NCBI RefSeq assembly: GCF_019145475.1
Contig: NZ_JAHTKI010000030.1
Coordinates: forward strand, 1 to 61,280
Direction of reading: 5' to 3'
DNA from: Pseudomonas botevensis
GTDB lineage: Bacteria > Pseudomonadota > Gammaproteobacteria > Pseudomonadales > Pseudomonadaceae
Length of the DNA stretch: 61,280 nucleotides
The notes under the pieces were generated by a model that was given only the letters and a program-made list of their open reading frames with translations, did no database searches and was not told where the DNA came from. Below, piece by piece: positions 34,837-43,872 of this stretch. The position numbers were made by a program, and so were the translations under genes. Numbering within the stretch: the stretch's first letter is position 1; the number at the start of each line of letters is the position of its first letter.

Positions 34837-35542
34837 CGGCGCTCAACACGTAACCCTTGCCCCACACCGTGCGCACTTCACGCTCGGTATAACCGATGGC
34901 CTTGAGTTTGCGGCGGATCTGGCTGATGTGCATGTCGAGGCTGCGATCATGGGCCGCGTAACCGCGCTGCAGGACATGCTGATAAAGGAAGGCCTTGCTC
35001 AGCACCTCCTCATCATTGCGGTGCAGGGTTTCGAGCAAGCGGTATTCGCTGCGGGTCAGCCCGGCGGGATGTTCGCGGTAAAACACCTCGCACTGTTCAT
35101 CGTCGAACCGCAATCCGCCCGCTGCCACCGGAACGGCGACAGCAGGCGGACGCCGATCAAGGGCCACCCGGCGCAGGATCGCTTCGATCCGCACATGCAG
35201 CTCGGCCATGCTGAACGGTTTAGGCAGATAATCGTCGGCGCCCAGGCGAAAACCGCTGATGCGATCGGCCTCGGCCCCGAGCGCCGACATCAGCAGCACC
35301 GGCGTCGAATGGCTCTGACGCAACTGGGTCAACAGGTTCAGGCCGTCCAGCCCCGGCAGCAGAATATCCATCAGTACCACGTCGAACGGCTGGTGCCTGG
35401 CAATGTTCAGACCATCCTTGCCGTTCTGGCACCACGTCACCTGGAAACCACTGCGGCCCAGATGTTCATGGACATAGGCACCGAGCACCGGATCGTCTTC
35501 GATGGAAAGAATGCGTGGCTGGCCGACAGGAACAGGAGTCAT
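34820..35542 (-). CDS. OmpR-family response regulator (PirR-position)
   Basis: This 240-residue protein has a receiver domain with SIEDDP acidic residues, the phosphoacceptor in VVLMDILLPGLDG and the lysine in LPKPFSMAEL. A winged-helix domain ends in VRTVWGKGYVLS. I start at the ATG at 35542, which has AGGAGT upstream when read on the minus strand... its in-frame extension to 35659 lacks homology. It precedes and overlaps the sensor kinase gene. It is divergent from gacS, the same position I recall for PirR in P. aeruginosa. Confidence 0.9.
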   Translation of the reverse strand: MTPVPVGQPRILSIEDDPVLGAYVHEHLGRSGFQVTWCQNGKDGLNIARHQPFDVVLMDILLPGLDGLNLLTQLRQSHSTPVLLMSALGAEADRISGFRLGADDYLPKPFSMAELHVRIEAILRRVALDRRPPAVAVPVAAGGLRFDDEQCEVFYREHPAGLTRSEYRLLETLHRNDEEVLSKAFLYQHVLQRGYAAHDRSLDMHISQIRRKLKAIGYTEREVRTVWGKGYVLSAVDESV

Positions 35543-35755
35543 GACTATCTGCAAATAATTCTCAGTTGTCCGATTATTCAAGATTGCCGGAGATCGGGCA
35601 ACCCGAGGTTCACTTGCTGAGCGAACGAACAGCCTCGGGCCGACGAATGACGACATCATTTTTCCGAAGAACGCCCGCCTGCAAATCGCTACACTGCGCC
35701 AATGTCGCGTGCCGGAAGCACGTGTGAGTCAATGGGCGGGATGCGGGAGACAGGT

Positions 35756-38509
35756 GTGCTCAAGAAACTGGGAATCAAAGGTCGCGTGTTATTGCTGACC
35801 CTGTTGCCGACGAGCCTGATGGCGTTGGTGCTGGGCGGTTATTTCACATGGATGCAGCAGTCCGATCTGCAAAACCAGTTGATGCAGCGCGGGGAAATGA
35901 TCGCCGAGCAACTGGCCCCGCTGGTGGCGCCCGCCATGGCTCACGGCGACAGCGAACTGCTCGAACGCATCGCCACCCAGTCCCTCGAACAACCGGATAT
36001 GCGGGCGGTGACCTTCCTCGCGCCCGACCGTTCGCCACTGGCCCACGCCGGCCCGACCATGCTCAACCAGGCCCCCAGCGGCGATAGCAACCAATTGCTG
36101 CGCCGCAGCGGCAACGATGCCACCCGCTACCTGATGCCGGTGTTCGGCAAGCACCGCAACCTCGCCGGTGAACTGATTCCCGAAGAGTCCGACCGATTGC
36201 TCGGCTGGGTCGAACTGGAGCTGTCGCACAACGGCATGCTGCTGCGCGGTTATCGCAGCCTGTTCGCCAGCCTGCTGCTGATCGGTTTCGGTCTGGCCGG
36301 GGCGGCGTTGCTGGCAGTGCGCATGGGCCGCACGATCAACCGGCCGCTGAGCCAGATCAAACAGGCCGTGGCGCAACTCAAGGACGGTCATCTGGAAACC
36401 CGCCTGCCGCCACTCGGCAGTCAGGAACTGGACGAACTGGCCTCCGGCATCAACCGCATGGCCGGCACCCTGCAGAACGCCCGCGAAGAGTTGCAACACA
36501 GCGTCGACCAGGCCACCGAAGACGTGCGGCAAAACCTCGAGACCATCGAAATCCAGAACATCGAGCTGGATCTGGCTCGCAAGGAAGCGCTGGAAGCCAG
36601 CCGGATCAAGTCCGAATTCCTCGCCAACATGAGCCATGAGATCCGCACCCCGCTCAACGGCATCCTCGGTTTCACTCATCTATTGCAGAAAAGCGAACTG
36701 ACCCCGCGTCAGCTCGACTACCTGGGCACCATCGAAAAGTCCGCCGACAGCCTGCTCGGGATCATCAACGAGATTCTCGACTTCTCGAAGATCGAGGCCG
36801 GCAAACTGGTGCTCGACCACATCCCGTTCAACCTGCGCGACCTGCTGCAAGACACCCTGACCATCCTCGCCCCGGCCGCCCACGCCAAACAGCTTGAGCT
36901 GGTGAGTCTGGTGTATCGCGACACGCCGCTGTCGCTGGTCGGCGACCCGCTGCGGCTCAAGCAGATCCTGACCAATCTGGTCAGCAACGCCATCAAGTTC
37001 ACCCGCGAAGGCACCATCGTCGCCCGGGCGATGCTCGAGGACGAACACGAAGACAGCGTGCAATTGCGCATCAGCATCCAGGACACCGGGATCGGCCTGT
37101 CGAGCCAGGACGTACGGGCGCTGTTTCAGGCCTTCAGTCAGGCCGACAACTCACTGTCGCGCCAACCTGGCGGCACCGGTCTGGGGCTGGTGATCTCCAA
37201 GCGCCTGATCGAGCAGATGGGCGGCGAAATCGGCGTCGACAGCACGCCGGGCGAAGGCTCGGATTTCTGGATCAGCCTGAGCCTGCCCAAGACCCGCGAC
37301 GACACCGAAGACCTGCCCGCCGCGCCGCTGCTCGGACGCCGGGTCGCGGTACTGGAAAATCATGAACTGGCCCGTCAGGCGTTGCAGCATCAACTGGAAG
37401 ATTGCGGCCTCGACGTCACCACGTTCAATACCCTGGAAAATCTCGCCAACGGCGTCACCGGTGCGCACCAGACCGAGCAGGCCATCGACCTGGCGGTGCT
37501 CGGCATCACCAGCAACGACATGCCGCCGGAGCGCCTGAACCAGCACATCTGGGACCTCGAACATTTGGGCTGCAAAGTCCTGGTGCTATGCCCGACCACC
37601 GAACAGACGCTGTTCCATCTGTCGGTGCCCAATCCGCACAGCCAGTTGCAAGCCAAACCGTCCTGCACACGCAAGCTGCGGCGGGCGCTGTCGGATCTGG
37701 TCAACCCGCGCCCGTTGCGCAGCGAGCCCGGCGAACCGCTGTCGAGCCGCGCACCGAAAGTGCTGTGCGTCGACGACAACCCGGCCAACCTCTTGCTGGT
37801 GCAAACCCTGCTCGAAGACATGGGCGCCAAGGTACTCGCGGTGGAAAGCGGTTATGCCGCCGTCAAGGCCGTGCAGACCGAGACCTTCGATCTGGTATTG
37901 ATGGACGTGCAGATGCCAGGCATGGACGGGCGCCAGACCACCGAAACCATCCGCCAGTGGGAAAGCGAACGGCACTGCACGCCGCTGCCTATCGTGGCCC
38001 TCACCGCCCACGCCATGGCCAACGAAAAACGCGCGCTGCTGCACAGCGGCATGGATGACTACCTGACCAAACCGATCAGCGAGCGGCAACTGGCGCAAGT
38101 GGTGCTGAAGTGGACCGGCCTGGCCCTGCGCAATCAGGCGCCGGACCGGATCAGCGAAACCCCGGTGGGCGCCCAGGAACTGCCGGTGCTCGATCACGAA
38201 GAAGGTTTGCGCCTGGCAGCGGGCAAGGCGGATCTGGCCGCCGACATGCTGGCGATGTTGCTGGCCTCGCTGGAAGCCGACCGTGAAGCGATCCGCGTCG
38301 CCCGTGACAGCCAGGACCCCAACGCGTTGCTCGAACGGGTCCATCGCCTGCACGGCGCCACTCGCTACTGCGGCGTGCCGCAATTGCGCGCGGCCTGCCA
38401 GCGCAGTGAAACCCTGCTGAAAAAGGAAGACCCGAAAGCACCGATGGCCCTGGATGAGCTGGAACGGGCGATCAATCGTCTGGCCGCACAGGCGAAGATC
38501 GGCGCCTGA
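35756..38509 (+). CDS. gacS: Global regulatory hybrid kinase GacS
   Basis: This 917-residue tripartite sensor kinase activates GacA and thereby the rsm small RNAs that control secondary metabolism and biofilm. It has membrane segments near residues 11-30 and 165-188, HAMP, and the phosphoacceptor in NMSHEIRTPLNG near H294. The ATPase domain has NLVSNAIKF and GTGLGLVIS, a degenerate mid-receiver segment follows, then a receiver with LVLMDVQMPGMDG. The C-terminal HPt domain has H863 in VHRLHGA. The start is the GTG at 35756, preceded by GGGAG, which gives the known N-terminus LKKLGIKGRVLLLTLLPTS; the ATG at 35702 is an over-extension. ldhA follows as in other pseudomonads. Confidence 0.97.
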   Translation: MLKKLGIKGRVLLLTLLPTSLMALVLGGYFTWMQQSDLQNQLMQRGEMIAEQLAPLVAPAMAHGDSELLERIATQSLEQPDMRAVTFLAPDRSPLAHAGPTMLNQAPSGDSNQLLRRSGNDATRYLMPVFGKHRNLAGELIPEESDRLLGWVELELSHNGMLLRGYRSLFASLLLIGFGLAGAALLAVRMGRTINRPLSQIKQAVAQLKDGHLETRLPPLGSQELDELASGINRMAGTLQNAREELQHSVDQATEDVRQNLETIEIQNIELDLARKEALEASRIKSEFLANMSHEIRTPLNGILGFTHLLQKSELTPRQLDYLGTIEKSADSLLGIINEILDFSKIEAGKLVLDHIPFNLRDLLQDTLTILAPAAHAKQLELVSLVYRDTPLSLVGDPLRLKQILTNLVSNAIKFTREGTIVARAMLEDEHEDSVQLRISIQDTGIGLSSQDVRALFQAFSQADNSLSRQPGGTGLGLVISKRLIEQMGGEIGVDSTPGEGSDFWISLSLPKTRDDTEDLPAAPLLGRRVAVLENHELARQALQHQLEDCGLDVTTFNTLENLANGVTGAHQTEQAIDLAVLGITSNDMPPERLNQHIWDLEHLGCKVLVLCPTTEQTLFHLSVPNPHSQLQAKPSCTRKLRRALSDLVNPRPLRSEPGEPLSSRAPKVLCVDDNPANLLLVQTLLEDMGAKVLAVESGYAAVKAVQTETFDLVLMDVQMPGMDGRQTTETIRQWESERHCTPLPIVALTAHAMANEKRALLHSGMDDYLTKPISERQLAQVVLKWTGLALRNQAPDRISETPVGAQELPVLDHEEGLRLAAGKADLAADMLAMLLASLEADREAIRVARDSQDPNALLERVHRLHGATRYCGVPQLRAACQRSETLLKKEDPKAPMALDELERAINRLAAQAKIGA

Positions 38510-38592
38510 TCCACGGCAATGCCGGGGATGGCAGAGCCAGCTAAAGTTGTCGCGGGTGTTTTTGCCCCGCGACGATATTCCAGGAGGGCAGC

Positions 38593-39582
38593 ATGCGCAC
38601 AATCGTTTTCAGCAGCCAGACATACGACCGCGAGAGCTTCCTTGTCGCCGACTGTCCGGCCGGTATCGAACTGCACTTTCAACCGGCGCGGCTCAGTCTC
38701 GATACGGCCGCGCTGGCCGACCGCCATGAAGTGGTCTGCGCCTTTATCAATGATGACCTTGGCGCACCGGTGCTGGAACGCCTGGCCCAGGGCGGCACGC
38801 GACTGATCGCCCTGCGCTCGGCCGGTTACAACCATGTCGACCTGGTGGCCGCCAGACGCCTGGGACTTGCCGTGGTGCGGGTGCCCGCCTACTCGCCGCA
38901 TGCGGTGGCCGAGCATGCCGTGGCCCTGATCCTCGCGCTCAACCGGCGCCTGCATCGGGCCTACAACCGCACCCGTGAAGGAGATTTCAGCCTGCACGGG
39001 CTGACCGGATTCGATCTGGTGGGCAAGACCGTCGGCATCGTCGGCACCGGGCAGATCGGCGCCACCTTCGCGAAAATCATGCACGGTTTCGGTTGTGAAT
39101 TGCTGGCGTTCGACCCGTATCCAAACCCCGCTGTCGAAGCCTTGGGCGCCCGCTATCTGGACCTGCCGGAGCTGCTCGCGCAGTCACAGATCATCAGCCT
39201 GCATTGCCCGCTCAATGAGCAGAGCAAGCACCTGATCAACCGCGATTCGCTGGCGCACATGCAACCGGGGGCGATGCTGATCAACACCGGCCGTGGCGGT
39301 CTGGTGGACACTCCGGCACTGATCGACGCGCTCAAGGAGGGTCAGTTGGGTTATCTGGGACTGGACGTCTATGAAGAAGAAGCGCAGCTGTTTTTCGAAG
39401 ACCGCTCCGACCTGCCGCTACAGGACGACGTGCTGGCGCGGCTGCTGACGTTCCCGAACGTGATCGTCACCGCGCATCAGGCATTCCTGACCCGCGAAGC
39501 CCTGGGCGCGATCGCCGCGACGACGTTGCACAACATCGCGACCTGGGCGGCGGGATCGCCACAGAACCAGGTTGAGGGTTGA
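38593..39582 (+). CDS. ldhA: D-lactate dehydrogenase (2-hydroxyacid dehydrogenase)
   Basis: This 329-residue NAD-dependent enzyme reduces pyruvate to D-lactate. It has the glycine-rich motif VGIVGTGQIGATFAKI, the catalytic arginine in NTGRGGLVDT, the glutamate in GLDVYEEEA and the histidine in VIVTAHQAFLT. The ATG has AGGAGGGCAGC upstream, a very strong ribosome site. Its place just downstream of gacS is conserved. Confidence 0.95.
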   Translation: MRTIVFSSQTYDRESFLVADCPAGIELHFQPARLSLDTAALADRHEVVCAFINDDLGAPVLERLAQGGTRLIALRSAGYNHVDLVAARRLGLAVVRVPAYSPHAVAEHAVALILALNRRLHRAYNRTREGDFSLHGLTGFDLVGKTVGIVGTGQIGATFAKIMHGFGCELLAFDPYPNPAVEALGARYLDLPELLAQSQIISLHCPLNEQSKHLINRDSLAHMQPGAMLINTGRGGLVDTPALIDALKEGQLGYLGLDVYEEEAQLFFEDRSDLPLQDDVLARLLTFPNVIVTAHQAFLTREALGAIAATTLHNIATWAAGSPQNQVEG

Positions 39583-39587
39583 GGCTT

Positions 39588-40034
39588 TTATTTGGGCGAC
39601 AGCGAGGACGCCAGGATCAACAACGCCAGCCAGCCGAAACCGAACAGACGCTGCTTGGCCGAGTGGCCGCCGCGTAGCAGGAACCAGACAAAAATCATCG
39701 GCATCAGAAACACCATGATCTTCAGCCAGCCTTCCACCGGACGGGAACCGTCGACGTTCACCTGAGGCTCGACCGTTTGCTCGGCTGGCTGCCGGCGTCG
39801 ACGCCCGGCAGCGGCCGGCATCACTTTCGGTAACGGCGCCGGTGCCAGAGTGGCCGCGACCGCTTCGGGCACCGCGCTGTTGCGAGGCAGGCTGCCAAAG
39901 GAAATCGTCGAGCTCTTCGCAGCGACGGGTGCAGCCTGGGCCTGCGGCTCTGCCATCGGAGCCCCGCAATGAATGCACGCACTGGCTTCAGAGCTGATGC
40001 TCCGCTTGCATTCATAACATTCGATCAGCGCCAT
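39588..40034 (-). CDS. Zinc-ribbon membrane protein
   Basis: This 148-residue protein has an N-terminal zinc ribbon (ECYECKRSISSEASACIHCG, two CxxC pairs), a Pro/Ala/Thr-rich linker with basic residues, and two C-terminal hydrophobic helices (MVFLMPMIFVWFLLR and LFGFGWLALLILASSL). It should sit in the inner membrane with the ribbon in the cytoplasm. The function is unknown. It converges on ldhA with only five bases between stops. Confidence 0.8.
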   Translation of the reverse strand: MALIECYECKRSISSEASACIHCGAPMAEPQAQAAPVAAKSSTISFGSLPRNSAVPEAVAATLAPAPLPKVMPAAAGRRRRQPAEQTVEPQVNVDGSRPVEGWLKIMVFLMPMIFVWFLLRGGHSAKQRLFGFGWLALLILASSLSPK

Positions 40035-40169
40035 GTTCCGTTCCTTCAGATTGAATGGCGGGCAGTTTGCCATGACTGCAGTGTCGATTTGAACCGGATC
40101 GAAGGTCGCAAGCGCGCATCATTCTGCAATCGAGCCCGTGCTAGCATGTCGCGCATATTTGGAGGACCC

Positions 40170-40604
40170 ATGGTCGAACACGATTTCCGCTACACCCTGA
40201 TGAACCCGCAACACACCCTCACTGAATGCCGCGCTGTCGTCCCGGGCCGCTATCAGGTCACCGGCAACGGTGGCTCGATTCGCACCGGTGATGTGTTGCT
40301 GGTGACGCTCAAAGGCGCCAAAGACTTGTCCATGCGCCTGACCGTCGAAAGCGTTCGCCACCTGATCAACCCGCCCGGCCAGTGGACTGCAATGACCTGC
40401 GGCCCGGTGTTCGGCGAACTGGCGATCCACACCTGGCAGGTCAACTGCGACAGCTGCGCCAAGGAGCTGAGTTTCGAGTTCGCGGTAGATGCCAAGCTCG
40501 GCAAACCGGCAGAAAAATCCGCCGCCACCGCGCGCATTGCCGAACTGGGCTGGAAAGCCGTCGGTGACAAGCACCTGTGCCCGAACTGCCAGGAGCCAGC
40601 GTGA
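40170..40604 (+). CDS. Hypothetical protein with two CxxC pairs
   Basis: This 144-residue protein has no family I recognise. Two CxxC pairs, CDSC near residue 94 and CPNC near residue 139, suggest one zinc site. The N-terminal part is beta-rich (YQVTGNGGSIRTGDVLLVTL). The ATG at 40170 has GGAGGA directly upstream. It overlaps the META-domain gene (TGATG), so they form an operon. Confidence 0.8.
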   Translation: MVEHDFRYTLMNPQHTLTECRAVVPGRYQVTGNGGSIRTGDVLLVTLKGAKDLSMRLTVESVRHLINPPGQWTAMTCGPVFGELAIHTWQVNCDSCAKELSFEFAVDAKLGKPAEKSAATARIAELGWKAVGDKHLCPNCQEPA

Positions 40605-41008
40605 TGAAACAGCTCGCCATGACCGTCGCGGTCGGCGCCGGCCTGATGGGCTGCGCGGCGGAGCCTGTGCAACTGGAACAGAACCGCAGCTACATTCTGG
40701 AGTGGATCGGCGAGCGCCCGTTGATGGACTACAGCCACCTCACCGTGACCCTCGGCGACGATGGCCGGGCGTATGGCAATGGCGGCTGCAACCACTGGTT
40801 CGCCCCGTACACCCTCGATGGCGACAAGCTGAGCTTCGGCAAGATCGGCAAGACCCGCAAACAGTGCGCGCCGGCGCTCATGGAACAGGAACAACGCTTC
40901 CTGCAGGCGCTGGAACACGTCGAGCGCTGGGACATTTCGCCGATCGAGCAGATGCGCTTCTGGCCGGCGGAAGGCAAGCCTTTGCGCTGGTGGCTGGAAG
41001 AGGGCTGA
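40604..41008 (+). CDS. META-domain lipoprotein
   Basis: This 134-residue protein has a short signal peptide with a lipobox (LMGC, lipidated cysteine near residue 17) and a single META/HslJ-type domain with GNGGCNHWFAPY and the FGKIGKTRKQC segment. Family members are envelope lipoproteins linked to stress or drug resistance, with no defined activity. It is translationally coupled to the upstream CxxC protein. Confidence 0.87.
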   Translation: MKQLAMTVAVGAGLMGCAAEPVQLEQNRSYILEWIGERPLMDYSHLTVTLGDDGRAYGNGGCNHWFAPYTLDGDKLSFGKIGKTRKQCAPALMEQEQRFLQALEHVERWDISPIEQMRFWPAEGKPLRWWLEEG

Positions 41009-41020
41009 GCCTCTAGGTCG

Positions 41021-41049
41021 CCCGGCCTCTCCCGGAGGGAGAGGCCGGG
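41021..41049. terminator. Strong hairpin between convergent META and TlpA-like genes
   Basis: A perfect 13-bp stem (CCCGGCCTCTCCC / GGGAGAGGCCGGG) encloses a three-base loop, followed by GGTGAGGGGC. It belongs to the same CCCTCACC-type intergenic hairpins seen at 9751, 50282 and 60951. Confidence 0.7.
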
Positions 41050-41094
41050 GTGAGGGGCAATTCCTGAGGCCGGCTCCTCAATCAGCAACGGCAC

Positions 41095-41562
41095 TCAGTT
41101 AGTCGCCTGCAACGCCTCCAGCTTCGCCATCACCCCCGCCGCCGTCTGTTCGCCCATCAACTGCTCACGCACCTTGCCCTTGTTGTCGATGATGTAGGTC
41201 ACCGGCAAGGCCTCGCTGCGCGGCAGCTCGAACAGGTCCGCCGGGTCCTGCGCCAGCACGGTGAACTTGATGCCCAGTTTCTCGCTGGCGCTCTTGAGTT
41301 CTTCACCCTGCACATTGTCGAAGTTGACCCCGAACACCCCGACCTTCTTGCCCTTGAGCTCATCGGCCAAATGGTTGAGCTCGGGGATTTCCGTGCGGCA
41401 CGGCCCACACCATTCCGCCCAGTAATTGAGCACCACCCACTGTTTGTCCAGACGCTCGGAGGCGACCTTCTGGCCGTTCTGGTCGATGCCATAGTCGTTA
41501 CCGCAGCCCCCCAGCATCAACGCCCCGAGTATCGTCAATGCCGCTGCCAATCGCCGTGTCAT
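41095..41562 (-). CDS. TlpA-like thiol-disulfide reductase lipoprotein
   Basis: This 155-residue thioredoxin-fold protein has a lipobox signal peptide (LGGC near residue 20) and the active site WCGPC in YWAEWCGPCRTEIPEL. The cis-proline loop is EALPVTYII. It would act as a membrane-anchored reductant in the periplasm. The start at 41562 gives a normal signal peptide. It is divergent from the ArsC-like gene. Confidence 0.92.
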   Translation of the reverse strand: MTRRLAAALTILGALMLGGCGNDYGIDQNGQKVASERLDKQWVVLNYWAEWCGPCRTEIPELNHLADELKGKKVGVFGVNFDNVQGEELKSASEKLGIKFTVLAQDPADLFELPRSEALPVTYIIDNKGKVREQLMGEQTAAGVMAKLEALQATN

Positions 41563-41675
41563 GTCGTGTTCCTTGTGAAAAATTGAATGCGCCTGCGACC
41601 CATCGCCTCCCAAGGTTCAGGATTGCGCGCTGCACAGTTAGAATAGCCGCCACTTTACGCCATAAGCGACCCGCC

Positions 41676-42029
41676 ATGACCGATCTGACGCTCTATCACA
41701 ACCCGCGCTGCTCGAAATCCCGTGGCGCGCTGGAACTGCTCGAAGCCCGAGGCCTGACGCCCAACGTGGTGCGCTACCTCGAAACCCCGCTGGACGCCGC
41801 GCAGATCAAGACGCTGCTGGGCAAGCTCGGGATCAGCGCGCGGCAACTGCTGCGCACCGGGGAAGATGAATACAAAATGCTTCAGCTGGCCGACGACAGC
41901 CTCAGCGAAGACCAATTGATCGCCGCCATCGCCGCGCATCCCAAACTGATGGAGCGGCCGATTCTCGAAGTCGGCAGCAAAGCCGTGATCGGCCGGCCAC
42001 CGGAGCAGATCCTGGAGCTGCTGCCGTGA
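41676..42029 (+). CDS. ArsC/YfgD-family reductase
   Basis: This 117-residue thioredoxin-fold protein of the glutaredoxin-type arsenate reductase family has the CxxS-like active site NPRCSKSRGA and the RYLETP and RPILEVGSKAVIGRP blocks. Without other ars genes it may not act on arsenate; YfgD-type proteins are of unclear function. Its stop overlaps the GTG start of wrbA. Confidence 0.9.
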   Translation: MTDLTLYHNPRCSKSRGALELLEARGLTPNVVRYLETPLDAAQIKTLLGKLGISARQLLRTGEDEYKMLQLADDSLSEDQLIAAIAAHPKLMERPILEVGSKAVIGRPPEQILELLP

Positions 42030-42622
42030 GCGCGCCGTACATTCTGGTTCTGTATTACAGCCGCAGCGGCTCGACCAACGAGATGGCCCGGCAGATTGCC
42101 CGGGGTGTCGAACAGGCCGGCCTCGAGGCGCGCCTGCGCACCGTGCCGGCGATCTCCACCGAATGCGAAGCCGTCTCCCCGGACATCCCCGACGAAGGCG
42201 CGCTCTACGCCACGCTGGATGATCTGAAGAACTGCGCCGGCCTGGCGCTGGGCAGTCCTACCCGTTTCGGCAACATGGCCGCGCCGCTCAAGTATTTCCT
42301 CGATGGCACCAGCAACCTGTGGCTGACCGGCGCGCTGGTGGGCAAACCGGCCGGGGTGTTCACCTCCACCGCCAGCCTGCACGGGGGCCAGGAAACCACC
42401 CTGCTGTCGATGATGCTGCCGTTGTTGCATCACGGCATGTTGATCACCGGCCTGCCCTACAGCGAATCGGCGCTGCTGGAAACCCAGGGTGGCGGCACGC
42501 CTTACGGCGCCAGCCATCACGCCGGGGCCGATGGCAAAAGCGGTCTCGATCAGCACGAAGTGGCGCTGTGCCGCGCACTCGGCGCCCGTCTGGCGAAAAC
42601 CGCGCTGAAGCTGGGGAACTGA
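42026..42622 (+). CDS. wrbA: NAD(P)H:quinone oxidoreductase, WrbA family
   Basis: This 198-residue flavodoxin-like FMN protein reduces quinones by two electrons. It has the phosphate-binding loop YYSRSGSTNEMA, the GSPTRFGNM segment and the TASLHGGQETTLLSM block typical of WrbA. The start is a GTG that overlaps the ArsC-like stop by four bases. It is followed one base later by a DUF2069 gene. Confidence 0.93.
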   Translation: MSAPYILVLYYSRSGSTNEMARQIARGVEQAGLEARLRTVPAISTECEAVSPDIPDEGALYATLDDLKNCAGLALGSPTRFGNMAAPLKYFLDGTSNLWLTGALVGKPAGVFTSTASLHGGQETTLLSMMLPLLHHGMLITGLPYSESALLETQGGGTPYGASHHAGADGKSGLDQHEVALCRALGARLAKTALKLGN

Positions 42623-42623
42623 G

Positions 42624-43049
42624 ATGGCCAGAAAGCCGAAAGTCCTGCCCGCCATCGAGTGGCTGGAGCCACGGGTGCGGGCCATGCGGGTGATCAGTCT
42701 GCTGTGCTTTTTCGGCCTGGCCGGACTGCTCGCCGCCTACTACCTGATCTTCGCCGACCTGCACGGCGCGCGGCCATGGGTGATTCTGCTGATCGAGCTG
42801 ATCCCGTGGCTGGTGCTGGCACCGGGCATGATCATGGGCAGCGCGCGCGGGCATTCGTGGATGTGTTTTGTGGTGAACCTGTATTTCATCAAGGGCGCAC
42901 TGGCCGCGTACGACCCGAGCCGACAGCTGTTTGGCGTGCTGGAAATGATCGCCAGTCTGGCGGTGTTCTGCTCGGCGCTGCTGTATGTGCGCTGGCGGTA
43001 TCAGTTGAACCGCAAACTGGCGGGGGAAGGCGAAATCAGCGTCGCCTGA
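42624..43049 (+). CDS. DUF2069 membrane protein
   Basis: This 141-residue protein has four predicted membrane helices (around residues 24-45, 52-72, 80-95 and 105-125). It is the typical companion of wrbA in pseudomonads. The function is unknown. A REPIN follows. Confidence 0.88.
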   Translation: MARKPKVLPAIEWLEPRVRAMRVISLLCFFGLAGLLAAYYLIFADLHGARPWVILLIELIPWLVLAPGMIMGSARGHSWMCFVVNLYFIKGALAAYDPSRQLFGVLEMIASLAVFCSALLYVRWRYQLNRKLAGEGEISVA

Positions 43050-43054
43050 CCTGA

Positions 43055-43119
43055 CGCCTTCGCGGGCAAACCCGCTCCCACACTGGATCGGCTGTGGGAG
43101 CGGGCTGGCCCGTGAAAGC
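43055..43119. repeat. REPIN after the DUF2069 gene
   Basis: CGCCTTCGCGGGCAAACCCG...CACAC at 43055-43083 faces its inverse TGTGGGAGCGGGCTGGCCCG at 43093, with nine bases between. It lies between convergent genes and could form a long hairpin in transcripts. Confidence 0.9.
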
Positions 43120-43131
43120 TGCCCTGCGGTC

Positions 43132-43806
43132 TCAATGATTGACGGTATACGCCAGCATCATCGAAATCTGGCTCATCGGCCGACCGCCGCTTTCTTCATG
43201 CCACTGGTTGAATGCATTCTGCACCGTCGCCAGATCGCGCAGACTGCTCGGCACCTTGTCGACGATCTTCTGCGCGTTCAGTGCCGCGACCACGTCGTAG
43301 CTCGGCACGAAAGTGTCCTTGCCGACCATCCGCAAAAACCGTGGCGCCGACAACCCGCCCAACTGATGGCCGTGCTTTTTCAGGTACGTCCACAGACCGA
43401 CGATGTCGGTCACCGGCCAGTCGGCGAGCAACGCGCCGAAACTGCCCTTCTCCTTCTCGACGTCGAGGATGAACTGCGCATTGCGCGGCACGCTCTTGAG
43501 CTTGCCCAGGTGGCGGATGATCCGCGCGTCCTGCATCAGGCGCTCAAGGTGTTCGGCGCTCATCAGCACGACTTTTTCCGGATCGAACTTGAAGAACACT
43601 TCCTCGAAGGCCGGCCACTTGGCGTCCACCAGGCTGTGCTTGAGCCCGGCGCGAAACACCCGCAGGGCCATGGTCGAGAGGTAGCGGTCGTCGCTGATCT
43701 TGCGTAATTGCGCGGGAGTCTTGGGAACGGGCAGATGGGCTTCCAGTTCAGCCGCCGAACCGAAACGGTTCAGACAGTATTCGTGCAGCCATTTGTAATC
43801 GCGCAT
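43132..43806 (-). CDS. DNA-3-methyladenine glycosylase I-like protein
   Basis: This 224-residue protein belongs to the Tag-like HhH-GPD superfamily. It has DYKWLHEYCLNRFG, a helical core, and the catalytic-pocket region VPRNAQFILDVEKEKGSFG. A conserved-looking C-terminal stretch reads GLSAPRFLRMVGKDTFVPSYDVVAAL. Members excise alkylated bases. Relatedness to canonical Tag is moderate, so the substrate is uncertain. It is co-directional with ttcA, separated by a REP hairpin. Confidence 0.8.
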   Translation of the reverse strand: MRDYKWLHEYCLNRFGSAAELEAHLPVPKTPAQLRKISDDRYLSTMALRVFRAGLKHSLVDAKWPAFEEVFFKFDPEKVVLMSAEHLERLMQDARIIRHLGKLKSVPRNAQFILDVEKEKGSFGALLADWPVTDIVGLWTYLKKHGHQLGGLSAPRFLRMVGKDTFVPSYDVVAALNAQKIVDKVPSSLRDLATVQNAFNQWHEESGGRPMSQISMMLAYTVNH

Positions 43807-43838
43807 GCCCTCTCCTGAGGATTGAAATGAAGACCTCG

Positions 43839-43860
43839 TGGGAGCGGGTTTGCCCGCTCC
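43839..43860. repeat. REP hairpin between ttcA and the glycosylase gene
   Basis: GGGAGCGGG and CCCGCTCCC form a perfect 9-bp stem with loop TTTG. It is the REP core sequence and lies 12 bases after the ttcA stop codon. Confidence 0.85.
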
Positions 43861-43872
43861 CGGAAAAACCGG

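Noticed and set aside
33409..35542. Naming the regulator and kinase pirR and pirS outright
   Set aside because: Only position between gacS and cysM supports it; the receptor gene pirA is missing, so I left the symbols empty.
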